A stretch of 64,000 bases of DNA, from NCBI GenBank assembly GCA_965601825.1, contig OZ271839.1, positions 558,001-622,000 on the forward strand. The letters are read 5' to 3'. Numbering within the stretch: the first letter of the stretch is position 1; each line of letters opens with the position of its first letter. Under the pieces are notes generated by a model. The model made no database searches. It had not been told where the DNA came from and saw only the letters and a list, made by a program, of their open reading frames with translations. This document shows, one piece after another, positions 35,085-43,160 of this stretch. The stretch comes from HXMU1420-13 sp965601825. GTDB lineage: Bacteria > Bacteroidota > Rhodothermia > Balneolales > Balneolaceae. A program made the position numbers and the translations under genes.

Positions 35085-35185
35085 CTGTATCTCCCCTAAG
35101 CCTAGGAGAGAGGACTTTACTATCCATTTCTTTCTATTTAAAGAGTCTCCCTCCCTAGTCTTAGGGAGGGAATAAGGGTGGGTGC
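35085..35185. repeat. Double-hairpin repeat R1, copy b
   Basis: This is a second copy of the element at 34737-34847 with about ten base changes and the same orientation: CTCCCCTAAGCCTAGGAGAG, then CCCTCCCTAGTCTTAGGGAGGG, ending GGGTGGGTGC. Substitutions in the first arm leave pairing only partly intact, while the second hairpin is still near perfect. Confidence 0.85.
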
Positions 35186-35298
35186 AAAAATTGATTAATT
35201 AAATGCTTATTATCTCACACCTTCACTTAGATAAGTTGAATGAACAAGTGTGGGTGATAATCATACTTTTAGCTACCTTCGCTAAAAACCAATTCCGT

Positions 35299-36324
35299 AT
35301 GAAACAACTTACCTATCTAAAATCTGGCGGCTATGATGTTCTAGAGGTACAGGAAGTACCAGATCTAAGTCCTAAAAAAGATGAAGTACTTATCCATGTT
35401 AAAGCTGCCGGATTAAACTTCGCAGATATATTAGCAAGAAAAGGTCAGTACCCCGATGGACCAAAAACGCCTTGTGTAATGGGTTATGAAGTGTCCGGAA
35501 TTGTTGCCGAAGTTGGTCCTGATGCGTCTAAAGAATGGATTGGAAAAGAGGTAATTGCGCTATGTAGATTTAGAGGTCAGGCAGAACAGGTTTTGGTAAA
35601 AGAGATGCAAGTTTATGAAAAGCCGAAAAAACTCAACTTTGAAGAAGCCGCTGCCATTCCGGTTAATTACTTAACTGCCTGGGTGTTGATGGTAACTATG
35701 GGCGGCCTGTCACCTGACGAATCCATTTTGATCCACAATGCCGGTGGCGGTGTTGGGATTGCTGCTTTAGATATAGCCAAGCATATTGGTTCGACAACTT
35801 ACGGTACAGCAAGTGCCGGAAAACATGAGTTTCTGGCTGAACGGGGATTAGATCATGCGATCGACTATAGAAATAAAGACTGGTTTGATGAGATCATGAG
35901 GCTAACTGATAAAAGGGGGGTAGATTTAATTATCGATCCCCTTGGCGGAAAAGAATGGAAGCGAAGCTATAATGCGCTACGAACCACTGGTCGCTTGGGA
36001 ATGTTCGGTATTTCCGTTGCCAGTACTAACACAACTGGGGGACTTGGTGCCAAATTGAGTCTTATTAAAACCGTATTGTCGATGCCTAAATTTAGCCCGC
36101 TTTCATTGCTGGATAAAAACCGAGGTGTGTTTGGTGTGAACCTTGGACATATGTGGCATGAACCTGTGAAAGCTAAGTCCTGGATGACCGCCATTGTACA
36201 AGGTGTAGACGATGGTTGGGTTCAACCTTATGTTGATAAAACCTTTTCTTTGGAAGAAGCCGAACAAGCCCATCGCTATCTGGAAGAAAGAAAGAATATT
36301 GGGAAGGTTGTCTTTCGGCTGTAG
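35299..36324 (+). CDS. Zinc-free MDR oxidoreductase, VAT1/quinone reductase-like
   Basis: This 341-residue protein starts at 35299 (MKQLTYLKSGGYDVLEV); the frame upstream to 35203 has no family match. It is a medium-chain dehydrogenase of the quinone oxidoreductase/VAT1 group: AAGLNFADILARKGQYP, GYEVSGIVAEVGP, AAAIPVNYLTAW, the NAD(P)-binding AGGGVGIAALDIAKHIG, GVDLIIDPLGG, and a long insertion (NTTGGLGAKLSLI...LLDKNRGVFGVNLGHM) like that of VAT1 proteins. No structural or catalytic zinc cysteines are seen. Its stop codon lies in a hairpin TTTCGGCT-GT-AGCCGAAA (36313-36330). Substrate unknown. Confidence 0.85.
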   Translation: MKQLTYLKSGGYDVLEVQEVPDLSPKKDEVLIHVKAAGLNFADILARKGQYPDGPKTPCVMGYEVSGIVAEVGPDASKEWIGKEVIALCRFRGQAEQVLVKEMQVYEKPKKLNFEEAAAIPVNYLTAWVLMVTMGGLSPDESILIHNAGGGVGIAALDIAKHIGSTTYGTASAGKHEFLAERGLDHAIDYRNKDWFDEIMRLTDKRGVDLIIDPLGGKEWKRSYNALRTTGRLGMFGISVASTNTTGGLGAKLSLIKTVLSMPKFSPLSLLDKNRGVFGVNLGHMWHEPVKAKSWMTAIVQGVDDGWVQPYVDKTFSLEEAEQAHRYLEERKNIGKVVFRL

Positions 36325-36330
36325 CCGAAA

Positions 36331-36410
36331 TAATTAAAGATTATGAATTAGGAATTATGAATTGTTTGGAATCGCATCAATTCATCATCCTTAATCTTTA
36401 ATTCATAATT
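36331..36410. repeat. AT-rich imperfect inverted repeat
   Basis: ATTAAAGATTA and TAATCTTTAAT, with further TTATGAATT/AATTCATAA blocks, form two arms around a short loop between the oxidoreductase and the DUF3127 gene. It resembles low-complexity extragenic repeats and no function is evident. Confidence 0.5.
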
Positions 36411-36481
36411 CTCAGCTGATCATTTAATTCGACTTTTAAGTTAACTACATTCTATAAACTCAATTAAAAACAACATTAAAG

Positions 36482-36853
36482 ATGGACATTCAGCTGAGAG
36501 GAAAAGTAGTACAGGTTTTAGAAGAGCAAAGCGGCCAGGGGAAAAATGGGACCTGGAGAAAAAGGAATTTCATCCTCGAAATACCGGGAAACTATCCAAA
36601 GAAAGTATGCATCACCCAATGGGGAGATAACATCGACCAACAAGCAGTTTCAGAAGGAATGGATGTCACTGCTTCGGTGGATATTCAAAGCAGAGAATAC
36701 AATGGCAATTGGTACACCGATGTTAAAGCATGGCGCATTGAACAGGGAACAGGAGTTCAAAATGCTCCGGATTCACCACCTCCGCCAAGCACCGAAGGTT
36801 TCGAAATTGACACCCAAGCTTTCGATGATATCGATGATGATTTGCCTTTTTGA
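36482..36853 (+). CDS. DUF3127 OB-fold protein with SSB-like C-terminal tip
   Basis: This 123-residue protein has an N-terminal OB-like domain with GKVVQVLEEQSGQGKNGTWRKR, FILEIPGNYPKKVCITQWGD and YNGNWYTDVKAWRIE, as in DUF3127. A Pro-rich linker follows, and the C-terminus is acidic and ends DDIDDDLPF, almost the DDDIPF tip by which single-stranded-DNA-binding proteins recruit repair and replication enzymes. A role as an SSB-like or SSB-partner protein follows from this tip; it is inference. It is flanked by repeats on both sides and appears to be a single-gene unit. Confidence 0.8.
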   Translation: MDIQLRGKVVQVLEEQSGQGKNGTWRKRNFILEIPGNYPKKVCITQWGDNIDQQAVSEGMDVTASVDIQSREYNGNWYTDVKAWRIEQGTGVQNAPDSPPPPSTEGFEIDTQAFDDIDDDLPF

Positions 36854-37189
36854 AGGGTAAAAAGCATCAACCAATCCATCCCAATAACCAACTAGTATCC
36901 TTCCCAAAAACATCTCGATCTTTTTCTAAAAACATCCTGATGTTTTCCCAAAAACTTCTAAATGTTTTTCGCTTCATCTTAGCTAAACTCTGCGATAGCA
37001 TTGAGGCCTCTTCTTTAATCTGCCTGGCGTTTTAAGGACTTAGCATCTTTTTCTCATCTCACACTTAACAATTCTTACAAAACTCTTATCCCGCTTTCAC
37101 TTAATTTTATGCGCTTTAATTGGAAGGAGTAGTTTTTCTTCAATTAGTAGCAGGGCATCATTAACACACTACTTCTGAGTTTTTAAAAC
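36854..37189. other. Intergenic region with three related hairpin-like blocks
   Basis: No convincing gene is present; the short open frame at 36850-37035 has biased composition that comes from the repeats. From 36901 three blocks of about 22 bases follow each other, each of the form AAAAACxTC...GATxTTTTT; the middle one contains the perfect inverted repeat AAAACATC-CT-GATGTTTT (36929-36946). The remainder should contain the sbtA promoter and leader; no riboswitch was recognised. Confidence 0.5.
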
Positions 37190-38197
37190 ATGGAATTTTT
37201 AGCGGACTTCCTGGTAAAATTTGTCTCACAATTTCAGTCTCCAACCCTTGGCTTTTTAATCGGTGGTATGCTCATTGCCGCATTAGGGAGTAAGCTGAAA
37301 ATCCCAAGTGCCATTTATCAATTCATCGTGTTCATGCTTTTGATGAAGATTGGTATCAGTGGCGGAATTGAGATTAGAGAAGCTAATCTTTCTGCAATGG
37401 CACTGCCGGCCCTTTTCTCTATGATTATTGGCGTGATCATTGTTCGAGTAGGAGTTACACTTTTTGGAATTTTACCAGGTGTGAATAAACTGGATGGGAT
37501 TGCAACGGCCGGATTATTTGGCGCGGTTAGTGCTTCAACGCTTGCTGTAGCAATTGTGATGCTGGAAGAAGAACAAATCTTGTTCGAAGCCTGGGCGCCG
37601 GCTCTTTATCCTTTCATGGATATTCCAGCATTAATATTGGCCATCGTTTTGGCGAACATCCATCTCAAAAAACAAAAGGATGGCAAGGATACCAAAGTCG
37701 ATGTAATGCAAATTATCAAAGACAGTTTGCGTGGATCTGCGCTTTCAGCCTTATTGCTTGGTCTGGCTCTGGGACTATTAACTGATTCAGGTTCTGTATT
37801 GGAATCGTTCTATGAGCCTCTTTTCCGTGGCTTCCTTTCGATCCTGATGTTAATTATGGGAATGGAGGCGTATGATCGGATTAAAGAGCTTCGAAGTGTA
37901 GCTCATTGGTATGCTATTTATGCAGCATTTGCTCCGCTACTGCATGGCTTAATCGCTTTTGGACTTGGTTATGTTGCCCACATTTTAGTTGGATTTAGCG
38001 CTGGGGGAGTTGTAATTCTCGCTGTGATTGCCTCTTCAAATTCTGATATTTCCGGTCCACCTACTTTACGTGCCGGCATACCTGCTGCAAATCCTTCTTC
38101 TTATATCGGAGCGTCAACATCGGTGGGAACACCTGTTTCCATTGCGGTTGGAATTCCGCTATTCATAGCCCTTGCACAAATAGTTTTTGAAGTATGA
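37190..38197 (+). CDS. sbtA: SbtA-type sodium-dependent bicarbonate transporter
   Basis: This is a 335-residue membrane protein of the DUF897/SbtA family with about ten helices in two inverted halves. Visible motifs are NFxSPTLGFLIGG-like 'QSPTLGFLIGGMLIA', GLFGAVSASTLAVAIVML (matching the conserved substrate-binding 'GSVSAVTF'-type segment), and SSNSDISGPPTLRAGIPAANPSSYIGASTSVGTPVSI in the second half. In cyanobacteria SbtA imports bicarbonate with Na+. The next gene encodes the SbtB partner, which strongly supports the call. Its C-terminal end lies 37 bases before the sbtB start. In a heterotroph it may feed carboxylases or buffer pH. Confidence 0.93.
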   Translation: MEFLADFLVKFVSQFQSPTLGFLIGGMLIAALGSKLKIPSAIYQFIVFMLLMKIGISGGIEIREANLSAMALPALFSMIIGVIIVRVGVTLFGILPGVNKLDGIATAGLFGAVSASTLAVAIVMLEEEQILFEAWAPALYPFMDIPALILAIVLANIHLKKQKDGKDTKVDVMQIIKDSLRGSALSALLLGLALGLLTDSGSVLESFYEPLFRGFLSILMLIMGMEAYDRIKELRSVAHWYAIYAAFAPLLHGLIAFGLGYVAHILVGFSAGGVVILAVIASSNSDISGPPTLRAGIPAANPSSYIGASTSVGTPVSIAVGIPLFIALAQIVFEV

Positions 38198-38220
38198 TTT
38201 TTACACTCTTAGATACTCTC

Positions 38221-38226
38221 AGGAGG
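38221..38226 (+). promoter_or_regulatory. Strong Shine-Dalgarno sequence of sbtB
   Basis: AGGAGG lies eight bases before the ATG at 38235. Most genes in this window have no such sequence, so it decides the sbtB start and suggests unusually high or independent translation of the regulator. Confidence 0.8.
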
Positions 38227-38234
38227 AAATAAAC

Positions 38235-38564
38235 ATGACATTTTATAAAGCCAAAAAGATTGTGATTGTAGCAGAAAAGATTCTGACTACAAGAATTTGT
38301 GAAATTATTGATCACCATGGTGCCCATGGTTACACCGTTGTGCCGGCTGGTGGCAAGGGGGAGCATCATATGCATTACACTCCCGAAAGAGCTTCTGTTG
38401 TCGCTGACTTTGCAAACATCAAGATTGATGTAATTGTCAATGATGAATCGACTGCCAAGAATATCGCAGAGCAGATTTTAGAAGAGTGCTTTGTTAACTA
38501 TTCCGGTATTGTTTATCTCGAAAATGTTGAGATTTTACGGCCCGCTAAATTTGAGGGGGAGTGA
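38235..38564 (+). CDS. sbtB: SbtB-like PII regulatory protein
   Basis: This 109-residue PII-like protein starts after the Shine-Dalgarno at 38221. Motifs are KAKKIVIVAEKILTTRICEIIDHHGAHGYTVVPAGGKGE, followed by a short T-loop HHMHYTPERASVVADFANIKIDVIV and the C-terminal strand. SbtB in cyanobacteria senses adenine nucleotides including cAMP and gates SbtA. The T-loop here is short and carries several histidines (GEHHMHY). It lacks the C-terminal Cys pair of some cyanobacterial forms, so redox gating is not expected. It is cotranscribed with sbtA. Confidence 0.9.
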   Translation: MTFYKAKKIVIVAEKILTTRICEIIDHHGAHGYTVVPAGGKGEHHMHYTPERASVVADFANIKIDVIVNDESTAKNIAEQILEECFVNYSGIVYLENVEILRPAKFEGE

Positions 38565-38639
38565 TTCTTTTTTGCCGCCTTTAGGCTACTACCGAAGCAT
38601 CAGCTAATTCAGTTTACGGAATTGGCTCTCTTTTACTAT

Positions 38640-38994
38640 GTACTTTTGTACGGACAAAAGTACCAAAAACCGCCTCAAGAAATGTAGATTCCCCCGCTAT
38701 TGTGCTTCGGTTATATTACTTGCTAACGACCGCTTTATTCTTCAGATGATTCCTACCGCATTTCTTTCGGTTGTTATTTGGATGCCTTTATAAAGCTCCA
38801 CTCTAAATATACACTTCGGAATAAATGGGTCCGGGATTGGAGTTGTGCAGGAATAGCATGAGGTTAACACAGCATCAGAGAAGCAAAACATCCGCGAGCG
38901 TGCGAGTCTTTGATGTTTTGCCTGATGTGGTTATCGAATGCCCTAAACAAATCCTCCGGTGGTTTTTGCTCCACTTTTGTCCATACAAAAGTGG
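38640..38994. repeat. Composite element bounded by inverted palindromes (P2 and P5)
   Basis: The left end is GTACTTTTGT-ACGG-ACAAAAGTAC (38640-38663) followed by CAAAAACC; the right end is CCACTTTTGT-CCAT-ACAAAAGTGG (38971-38994) preceded by GGTTTTTG, so the flanks are inverted. Inside is another perfect hairpin, GCAAAACATC/GATGTTTTGC (38883-38921), and a segment CCTACCGCATTTCTTTC (38755-38771) that recurs inverted at about 41859-41875 beside palindrome P3. This is a MITE-like layout without coding capacity. Confidence 0.6.
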
Positions 38995-39081
38995 AATAAT
39001 GAAAATCATTTAGTCTTATGGATAAAGTTTACTTGCGGAAGGCGAGCAGAGAATTGGGGGGAGGTCAATTCATTTAAACTA

Positions 39082-39145
39082 GAGATTGCTTCGTCGACAC
39101 AAGTTGTGTCACTTCTGTTGCTTGAAGCACCTCGCAATGACTGCG
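39082..39145. repeat. REP-like extragenic element
   Basis: GAGATTGCTTCGTC at the left and CTCGCAATGACTGCG at the right surround a short palindrome GACACAA-G-TTGTGTC (39096-39110). The GATTGC...GCAATG pairing gives a cruciform. The phrase resembles dispersed repeats of other Bacteroidota genomes. Confidence 0.6.
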
Positions 39146-39165
39146 TATTTTGAATTCTTAATTAA

Positions 39166-40473
39166 TCAGTTCCCTACCAAAATCAGCTCTTGTTGTGGTG
39201 GGATCAGGTATTCTGCTCCTGTTTCAGTAATCACTGCCATTTCTTCTACACTGATGGTTTTTGTTCCTCCACCTTCAAGCGTCCATGCATGAAAACCATC
39301 AAAAGCAAACACCATTCCCGGCTTCAGTCGTAACTGAGCAGCTGGTCGCTGTCCCGGCATATGTGAACCACCGAGATTTGGTCCGGCATCGTGAGCAACA
39401 TAACCCACAGGGTGCCCAGTACTCCACATTACATATTCGCTGCCATTTTCTTGCATCAAAGCACGTTGAGCAGCATCTACATCTTCCCCGCGTACACCCG
39501 GCTTCATCGCATTAAAGGCTGCTTTGCTTCCATCACGACCAGATTCCCAATAATACTGGATATCTTCAGGTGCTTCTGTTTCGCCTTCTTTAAGCACGTA
39601 TGCAAATCGCTGAATATCAGTTACCCAACGATCATAAACTCTAATTCCAAAATCAGTTTGAATTACATCTCCCGGCATAATCACTTTATCTGTAGCGTGA
39701 GAATGTCCACGATCCGGGCCTGAATTTACATTCGGGTTTTGATCCGGTGCCCAGGCTTCACCCACTCCATATTCCTGCATTTTAGCATCCATAAAAGCAG
39801 CGACTTCTGCATCGGTTGTTACACCCGGAACTATGGTTTCATAAGCCTCAATTTGCCATGCTGCAGTTAATTCAGCAGCTAGCCTCATTATCTCAACTTC
39901 TGCCGGTAGCTTCACGCTTAGCCATTCATAGATCAGTGTTTCAGATGAAGTAAACTTTCTAGCAGTTTGAACACCAACCGCTTCCACTAATTTCAAATAC
40001 TGTGAATGAGATAAACCATCCGCTAATTTATTCTGGCTGGATGTATTGATGGCGATCGCATCAAAGTTTCTGAAGTTGATGAACTCTGCGGCCTGCTCAA
40101 TCGCTGAATTTCCTCGTTCCACGGGAATCACACGATCATGAATATCCAGTTCGTCGAGAGCAGTAGACTCGCCTATCGGTGAAAAGACCATTGAGTGAAA
40201 ACCATCCTCATCAAAATAAAACATGAATACAGCTGTTCCACCTGCATTTTCGCCACCAATGTGATCAGCTATAGGGTCATTTGCATTTTCCCGGCAAATA
40301 ACTAACCAGGCATCTACTTCAGCAGCTTCCATTGCTTGAGGCAATAAGGTTGAAATGCGTTCTTTTCTAATTTCCGGCCATGGATTTGGCCCCCAATCGT
40401 AGGTTGTGTTATCCTGTTTAATCGGTGAACAGGCCAGGATTGCCAAAAAGATGAAAAGAGAAATACTGCGCAT
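39166..40473 (-). CDS. M24-family metallopeptidase lipoprotein (Xaa-Pro aminopeptidase-like)
   Basis: This 435-residue protein has a lipoprotein signal with lipobox LAILACSP. The C-terminal part is a creatinase/aminopeptidase P fold: QTDFGIRVYDRWVTDIQRFAYV (two metal Asp), STGHPVGYVAHDAGP (metal His) and SVEEMAVITETGAEYL (a metal Glu). The usual TIEPG segment is here AFDGFHAW, so the fourth ligand position shows Asp or is shifted, an oddity that may change metal preference. Substrate would be X-Pro dipeptides in the envelope if active. The gene stands alone. Confidence 0.85.
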   Translation of the reverse strand: MRSISLFIFLAILACSPIKQDNTTYDWGPNPWPEIRKERISTLLPQAMEAAEVDAWLVICRENANDPIADHIGGENAGGTAVFMFYFDEDGFHSMVFSPIGESTALDELDIHDRVIPVERGNSAIEQAAEFINFRNFDAIAINTSSQNKLADGLSHSQYLKLVEAVGVQTARKFTSSETLIYEWLSVKLPAEVEIMRLAAELTAAWQIEAYETIVPGVTTDAEVAAFMDAKMQEYGVGEAWAPDQNPNVNSGPDRGHSHATDKVIMPGDVIQTDFGIRVYDRWVTDIQRFAYVLKEGETEAPEDIQYYWESGRDGSKAAFNAMKPGVRGEDVDAAQRALMQENGSEYVMWSTGHPVGYVAHDAGPNLGGSHMPGQRPAAQLRLKPGMVFAFDGFHAWTLEGGGTKTISVEEMAVITETGAEYLIPPQQELILVGN

Positions 40474-40604
40474 AATTGAATTTTTGGTCGGGATTATAGG
40501 CTATGATTAATATTGATGCAATTATATCCTTTGTTTAAAACTTTGCTTTCACATCGAGTACTGTTAAACTTGTGCTAATACACTTCGAATCAGGGTACAA
40601 ATTC

Positions 40605-41756
40605 ATGACTAGATTTCTAACATTTTCTCTTCTTTTTCTTCTTTCAATAAATGCGTCCGCTCAACTATCAAATGTAAATGAAGCAGACAGGCTTTTAAAA
40701 GCTGATGACATAAAGGGTGCAAAACAAGCTATTGATCTGGCAATTGAAAATGACCTAACAAAAAGTTCCTCCCGAACATGGTTTCAATACGGTCAGGTGT
40801 ATAAGGCAATTGCACTTTCTGACCAGCCTGCTGTTATTTCTCTATCAGATGATGCGCTGAACGAATCCGTTCGTGCCTTTAAAAAAACTCAGGAGCTATC
40901 ACCAGAATCAAACGCATATTATACCCTTGCTGATAATGCTTTGACTGAGTTATGGTCTGGGCTCATAAATAAAGGGGTGAGTGCTTTTAGTAGCTCTGAT
41001 TTCACAACTGCTCTTGAAAGCTTTGAGCAAGCACTATTTGTGATGCCGGAAGACACAACCGCATACTTATATGCAGGCCTTATGGCTCAACAGTTGGACG
41101 ATGTTCCTAAAACTCTTCAGTACTATAGCAGCTTAATCGATTTAGGATATGATGACCCTTCGATTTATGAGACTGTTATCTATTACACACAAAATTATAA
41201 GTATGATAATGCTGAAGCTTTACGCCTTACAAGAGAAGCTCAAACTAAGTTCCCTGACGTTGAATATTTTAGAACACATGAAATAAATATTCTGATACAG
41301 GAAGGGAAAATTGAAGAGAGCATTGATGCACTGAATGAAGCTGTTTCCATAAACCCTAGTAATGCTAACTATCTCTTTAATCTTGGCACCTTATATGAAA
41401 CAACCGGTGACGAACTATTAGCCATAGAGAATTATGAGCGTGCTATCGAAATAGATTCTTATAATTTCGATGCTTCATATAATCTGGCTGTTCTTCATTA
41501 CAATAAAGCCGTCGATATTTTGGCTGAAATTAATGACCTGCCTCTTGCAGAATATGAAGATAAGAGCCCAGAGCTTGAAATAAGTGCAAGAAAATCATTA
41601 AACGATGCCTTACCCCATATGGAAAAAGCAACTGAGATTCGACCTAATGAGCCTGTTCTTTGGAATACACTTTTTACTATTTATGACCGGCTTGATATGA
41701 AAGATAAATCAGAAGCTGCCTACAATAGATATCTGGAGCTGATTGAAGAAAATTAG
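40605..41756 (+). CDS. Secreted TPR-repeat protein
   Basis: This is a 383-residue protein with a signal peptide (MTRFLTFSLL...INASAQ), which decides the start at 40605. It contains several tetratricopeptide repeats: about 20-90, 120-180 (GVSAFSSSDFTTALESFEQAL), 225-300 (IEESIDALNEAVSINPSNANYLFNLGTLYE, LLAIENYERAIEIDSYNFDASYNLAVLH) and a last one near 340-375. TPR proteins of this kind act as periplasmic scaffolds. No neighbour gives a specific partner. Confidence 0.85.
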   Translation: MTRFLTFSLLFLLSINASAQLSNVNEADRLLKADDIKGAKQAIDLAIENDLTKSSSRTWFQYGQVYKAIALSDQPAVISLSDDALNESVRAFKKTQELSPESNAYYTLADNALTELWSGLINKGVSAFSSSDFTTALESFEQALFVMPEDTTAYLYAGLMAQQLDDVPKTLQYYSSLIDLGYDDPSIYETVIYYTQNYKYDNAEALRLTREAQTKFPDVEYFRTHEINILIQEGKIEESIDALNEAVSINPSNANYLFNLGTLYETTGDELLAIENYERAIEIDSYNFDASYNLAVLHYNKAVDILAEINDLPLAEYEDKSPELEISARKSLNDALPHMEKATEIRPNEPVLWNTLFTIYDRLDMKDKSEAAYNRYLELIEEN

Positions 41757-41820
41757 TAATTAGCTAATTATCCGACTCATGTCCTGAATCAGGTGTTATG
41801 AATTTCTTCGAAGATTATAT

Positions 41821-41846
41821 GGTACTTTTGATTGACCAAAAGTACC
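41821..41846. repeat. Palindrome of the GTACTTTTG family (P3)
   Basis: The arms are GGTACTTTTG and CAAAAGTACC with spacer ATTGAC. The right flank CCAAAAGTCACCGG is shared in pattern with P2. Confidence 0.75.
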
Positions 41847-41875
41847 CAAAAGTCACCGGAAGAAATGCGGTAGGG

Positions 41876-41907
41876 ATTGTACTTTTACATCATGGTAAAA
41901 GTACAAT
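41876..41907. repeat. Palindrome of the GTACTTTTG family (P4)
   Basis: The arms ATTGTACTTTTAC and GTAAAAGTACAAT (13 bases, perfect) enclose ATCATG, the same spacer as in P1. It ends 14 bases after the LuxC stop on that strand's side and could help end transcription of both converging genes, though no T run follows. Confidence 0.75.
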
Positions 41908-41921
41908 AAGTAAGATTTATA

Positions 41922-43160
41922 TTAGCTAATAACCCTACTCATACTCCTAATAAGGTCGTAGCCATCCCAATTCAAGGTGAAATCCTGCGTTCGACCAATT
42001 GGAACAATTCTATCTATTCCACGTGAATGGCAATCATTAACTGATTCTAGCAGCTCCTCTCTTGTAAAACCGAAATAAGCTAATGTCTGATAATTGCGGG
42101 ATAATTTTGGAAATAACTCTTTGGTCTCCTTGATTTCTAATTCCAGAAAGTAACCACTATTACATCGGTGTTCATCTGCTGTAGAATTATATTCATCAAT
42201 ATTAACTCTCCACAGATGATTGCTTTGGTTTTCGGCGATTTTAATATCACCCCCGGCATCAACACTATGCTGCATAAAGGTTGCCAGCTTATCAACACCG
42301 CTTATTTCATTTAATAGATATCGTTCTTGAACTGTCTTTTCTAATCTTTCCCAGAATATTTTTTTTGCTGCCAAAATTTGGTTTTGTTCACCAACCCAAA
42401 CAATTAAACCCGGAGATGTACAGGCATTCTGATCATTTAAATAAGTATCATTGTAAAAACCATAAACCAGCGCATCAATATTCTCACTATTTAAAACTGA
42501 TTCAGCCTCGATTACTGCAAGAGAAGTTCGATCTGCAAAGGTAATATCAAAAGATTGCGCCGAAAGTTGCGCTGTTCTGATTACCTGAATACTTTCGTCC
42601 CCTCCCCAAATCACCCTAACATCGCATAGAGCTGTTAATGCCTTAGTATTTTCAGAATACTCACGACCGTATCTTATAATCTGTATGTATGATTGCAATT
42701 GCTGATGCTCTTCACGGTTTAATAATAGATTGATCGCATCAATCACAATATCAACCTGTTGAACTTCAGTAGAGCTAACCCTAATTACACTGCTATTTCC
42801 AGCTAATAATGCCGAAACAAGAGAATAAGCGAAGTTCATTGGTACATTTGAAGGTGTAATATGAAAAACCCGACCTCTTCCTAGTCGGTTTCTTAATTCA
42901 CTTTCATAAGGCTTCCGCATTTGAAGTAGATTAGATCTTCGACAGAAAAAAGCGAATGTTGTTACCTCAGGAAACTCTCTTTTCATAGGATGATTCTTCA
43001 ATACATGATACAGATCATCCAAAAAGCTTATTGTTGCTTCAGAAAATGGTGATAATGGTCGGACTTGTTCGTTAAGCAGTTCCATTCCAGATTCCGCATC
43101 AACAGGACAAAGCCACTTAACTCCAGTTAATTCGGTTTGAATGACATCAGGAAATAACAT
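41922..43160 (-). CDS. LuxC-like acyl-CoA/acyl-protein reductase
   Basis: LuxC proteins reduce an activated acyl group, handed over by LuxE, to an aldehyde with NADPH. The 412-residue protein has the family patterns HITPSNVPMNFAYSLVSALLAGN, VRVIWGGDESIQVIRT, ITFADRTSLAVI, and the active-site Cys in NDQNACTSPGLIVW (about residue 247). It lies last in the seven-gene operon and its start overlaps the LuxE-like gene by 14 bases, so the two are made together. The cluster has no luciferase (luxAB), so light emission is not expected; the aldehyde is more likely a biosynthetic intermediate. Confidence 0.88.
   Translation of the reverse strand: MLFPDVIQTELTGVKWLCPVDAESGMELLNEQVRPLSPFSEATISFLDDLYHVLKNHPMKREFPEVTTFAFFCRRSNLLQMRKPYESELRNRLGRGRVFHITPSNVPMNFAYSLVSALLAGNSSVIRVSSTEVQQVDIVIDAINLLLNREEHQQLQSYIQIIRYGREYSENTKALTALCDVRVIWGGDESIQVIRTAQLSAQSFDITFADRTSLAVIEAESVLNSENIDALVYGFYNDTYLNDQNACTSPGLIVWVGEQNQILAAKKIFWERLEKTVQERYLLNEISGVDKLATFMQHSVDAGGDIKIAENQSNHLWRVNIDEYNSTADEHRCNSGYFLELEIKETKELFPKLSRNYQTLAYFGFTREELLESVNDCHSRGIDRIVPIGRTQDFTLNWDGYDLIRSMSRVIS

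Larger units (their letters stand above)
38565..39165. other. Gene-free region with extragenic palindromes
   Basis: The 600 bases after sbtB hold no supported gene; the short open frames at 38825-39013 and 38959-39153 follow the repeat sequence and have no family match. The contents are the composite palindromic element 38640-38994 and a REP-like element at 39082-39145, listed separately. Confidence 0.7.

Noticed and set aside
36850..37035. Short open frame after DUF3127
   Set aside because: It overlaps the DUF3127 stop and runs through palindromic blocks; there is no family match.
36854..37189. Riboswitch in the sbtA leader
   Set aside because: Hairpins are present but none fits a riboswitch consensus I know.
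38825..39153. Short open frames in the gap after sbtB
   Set aside because: The sequence belongs to extragenic repeats and no protein features are seen.
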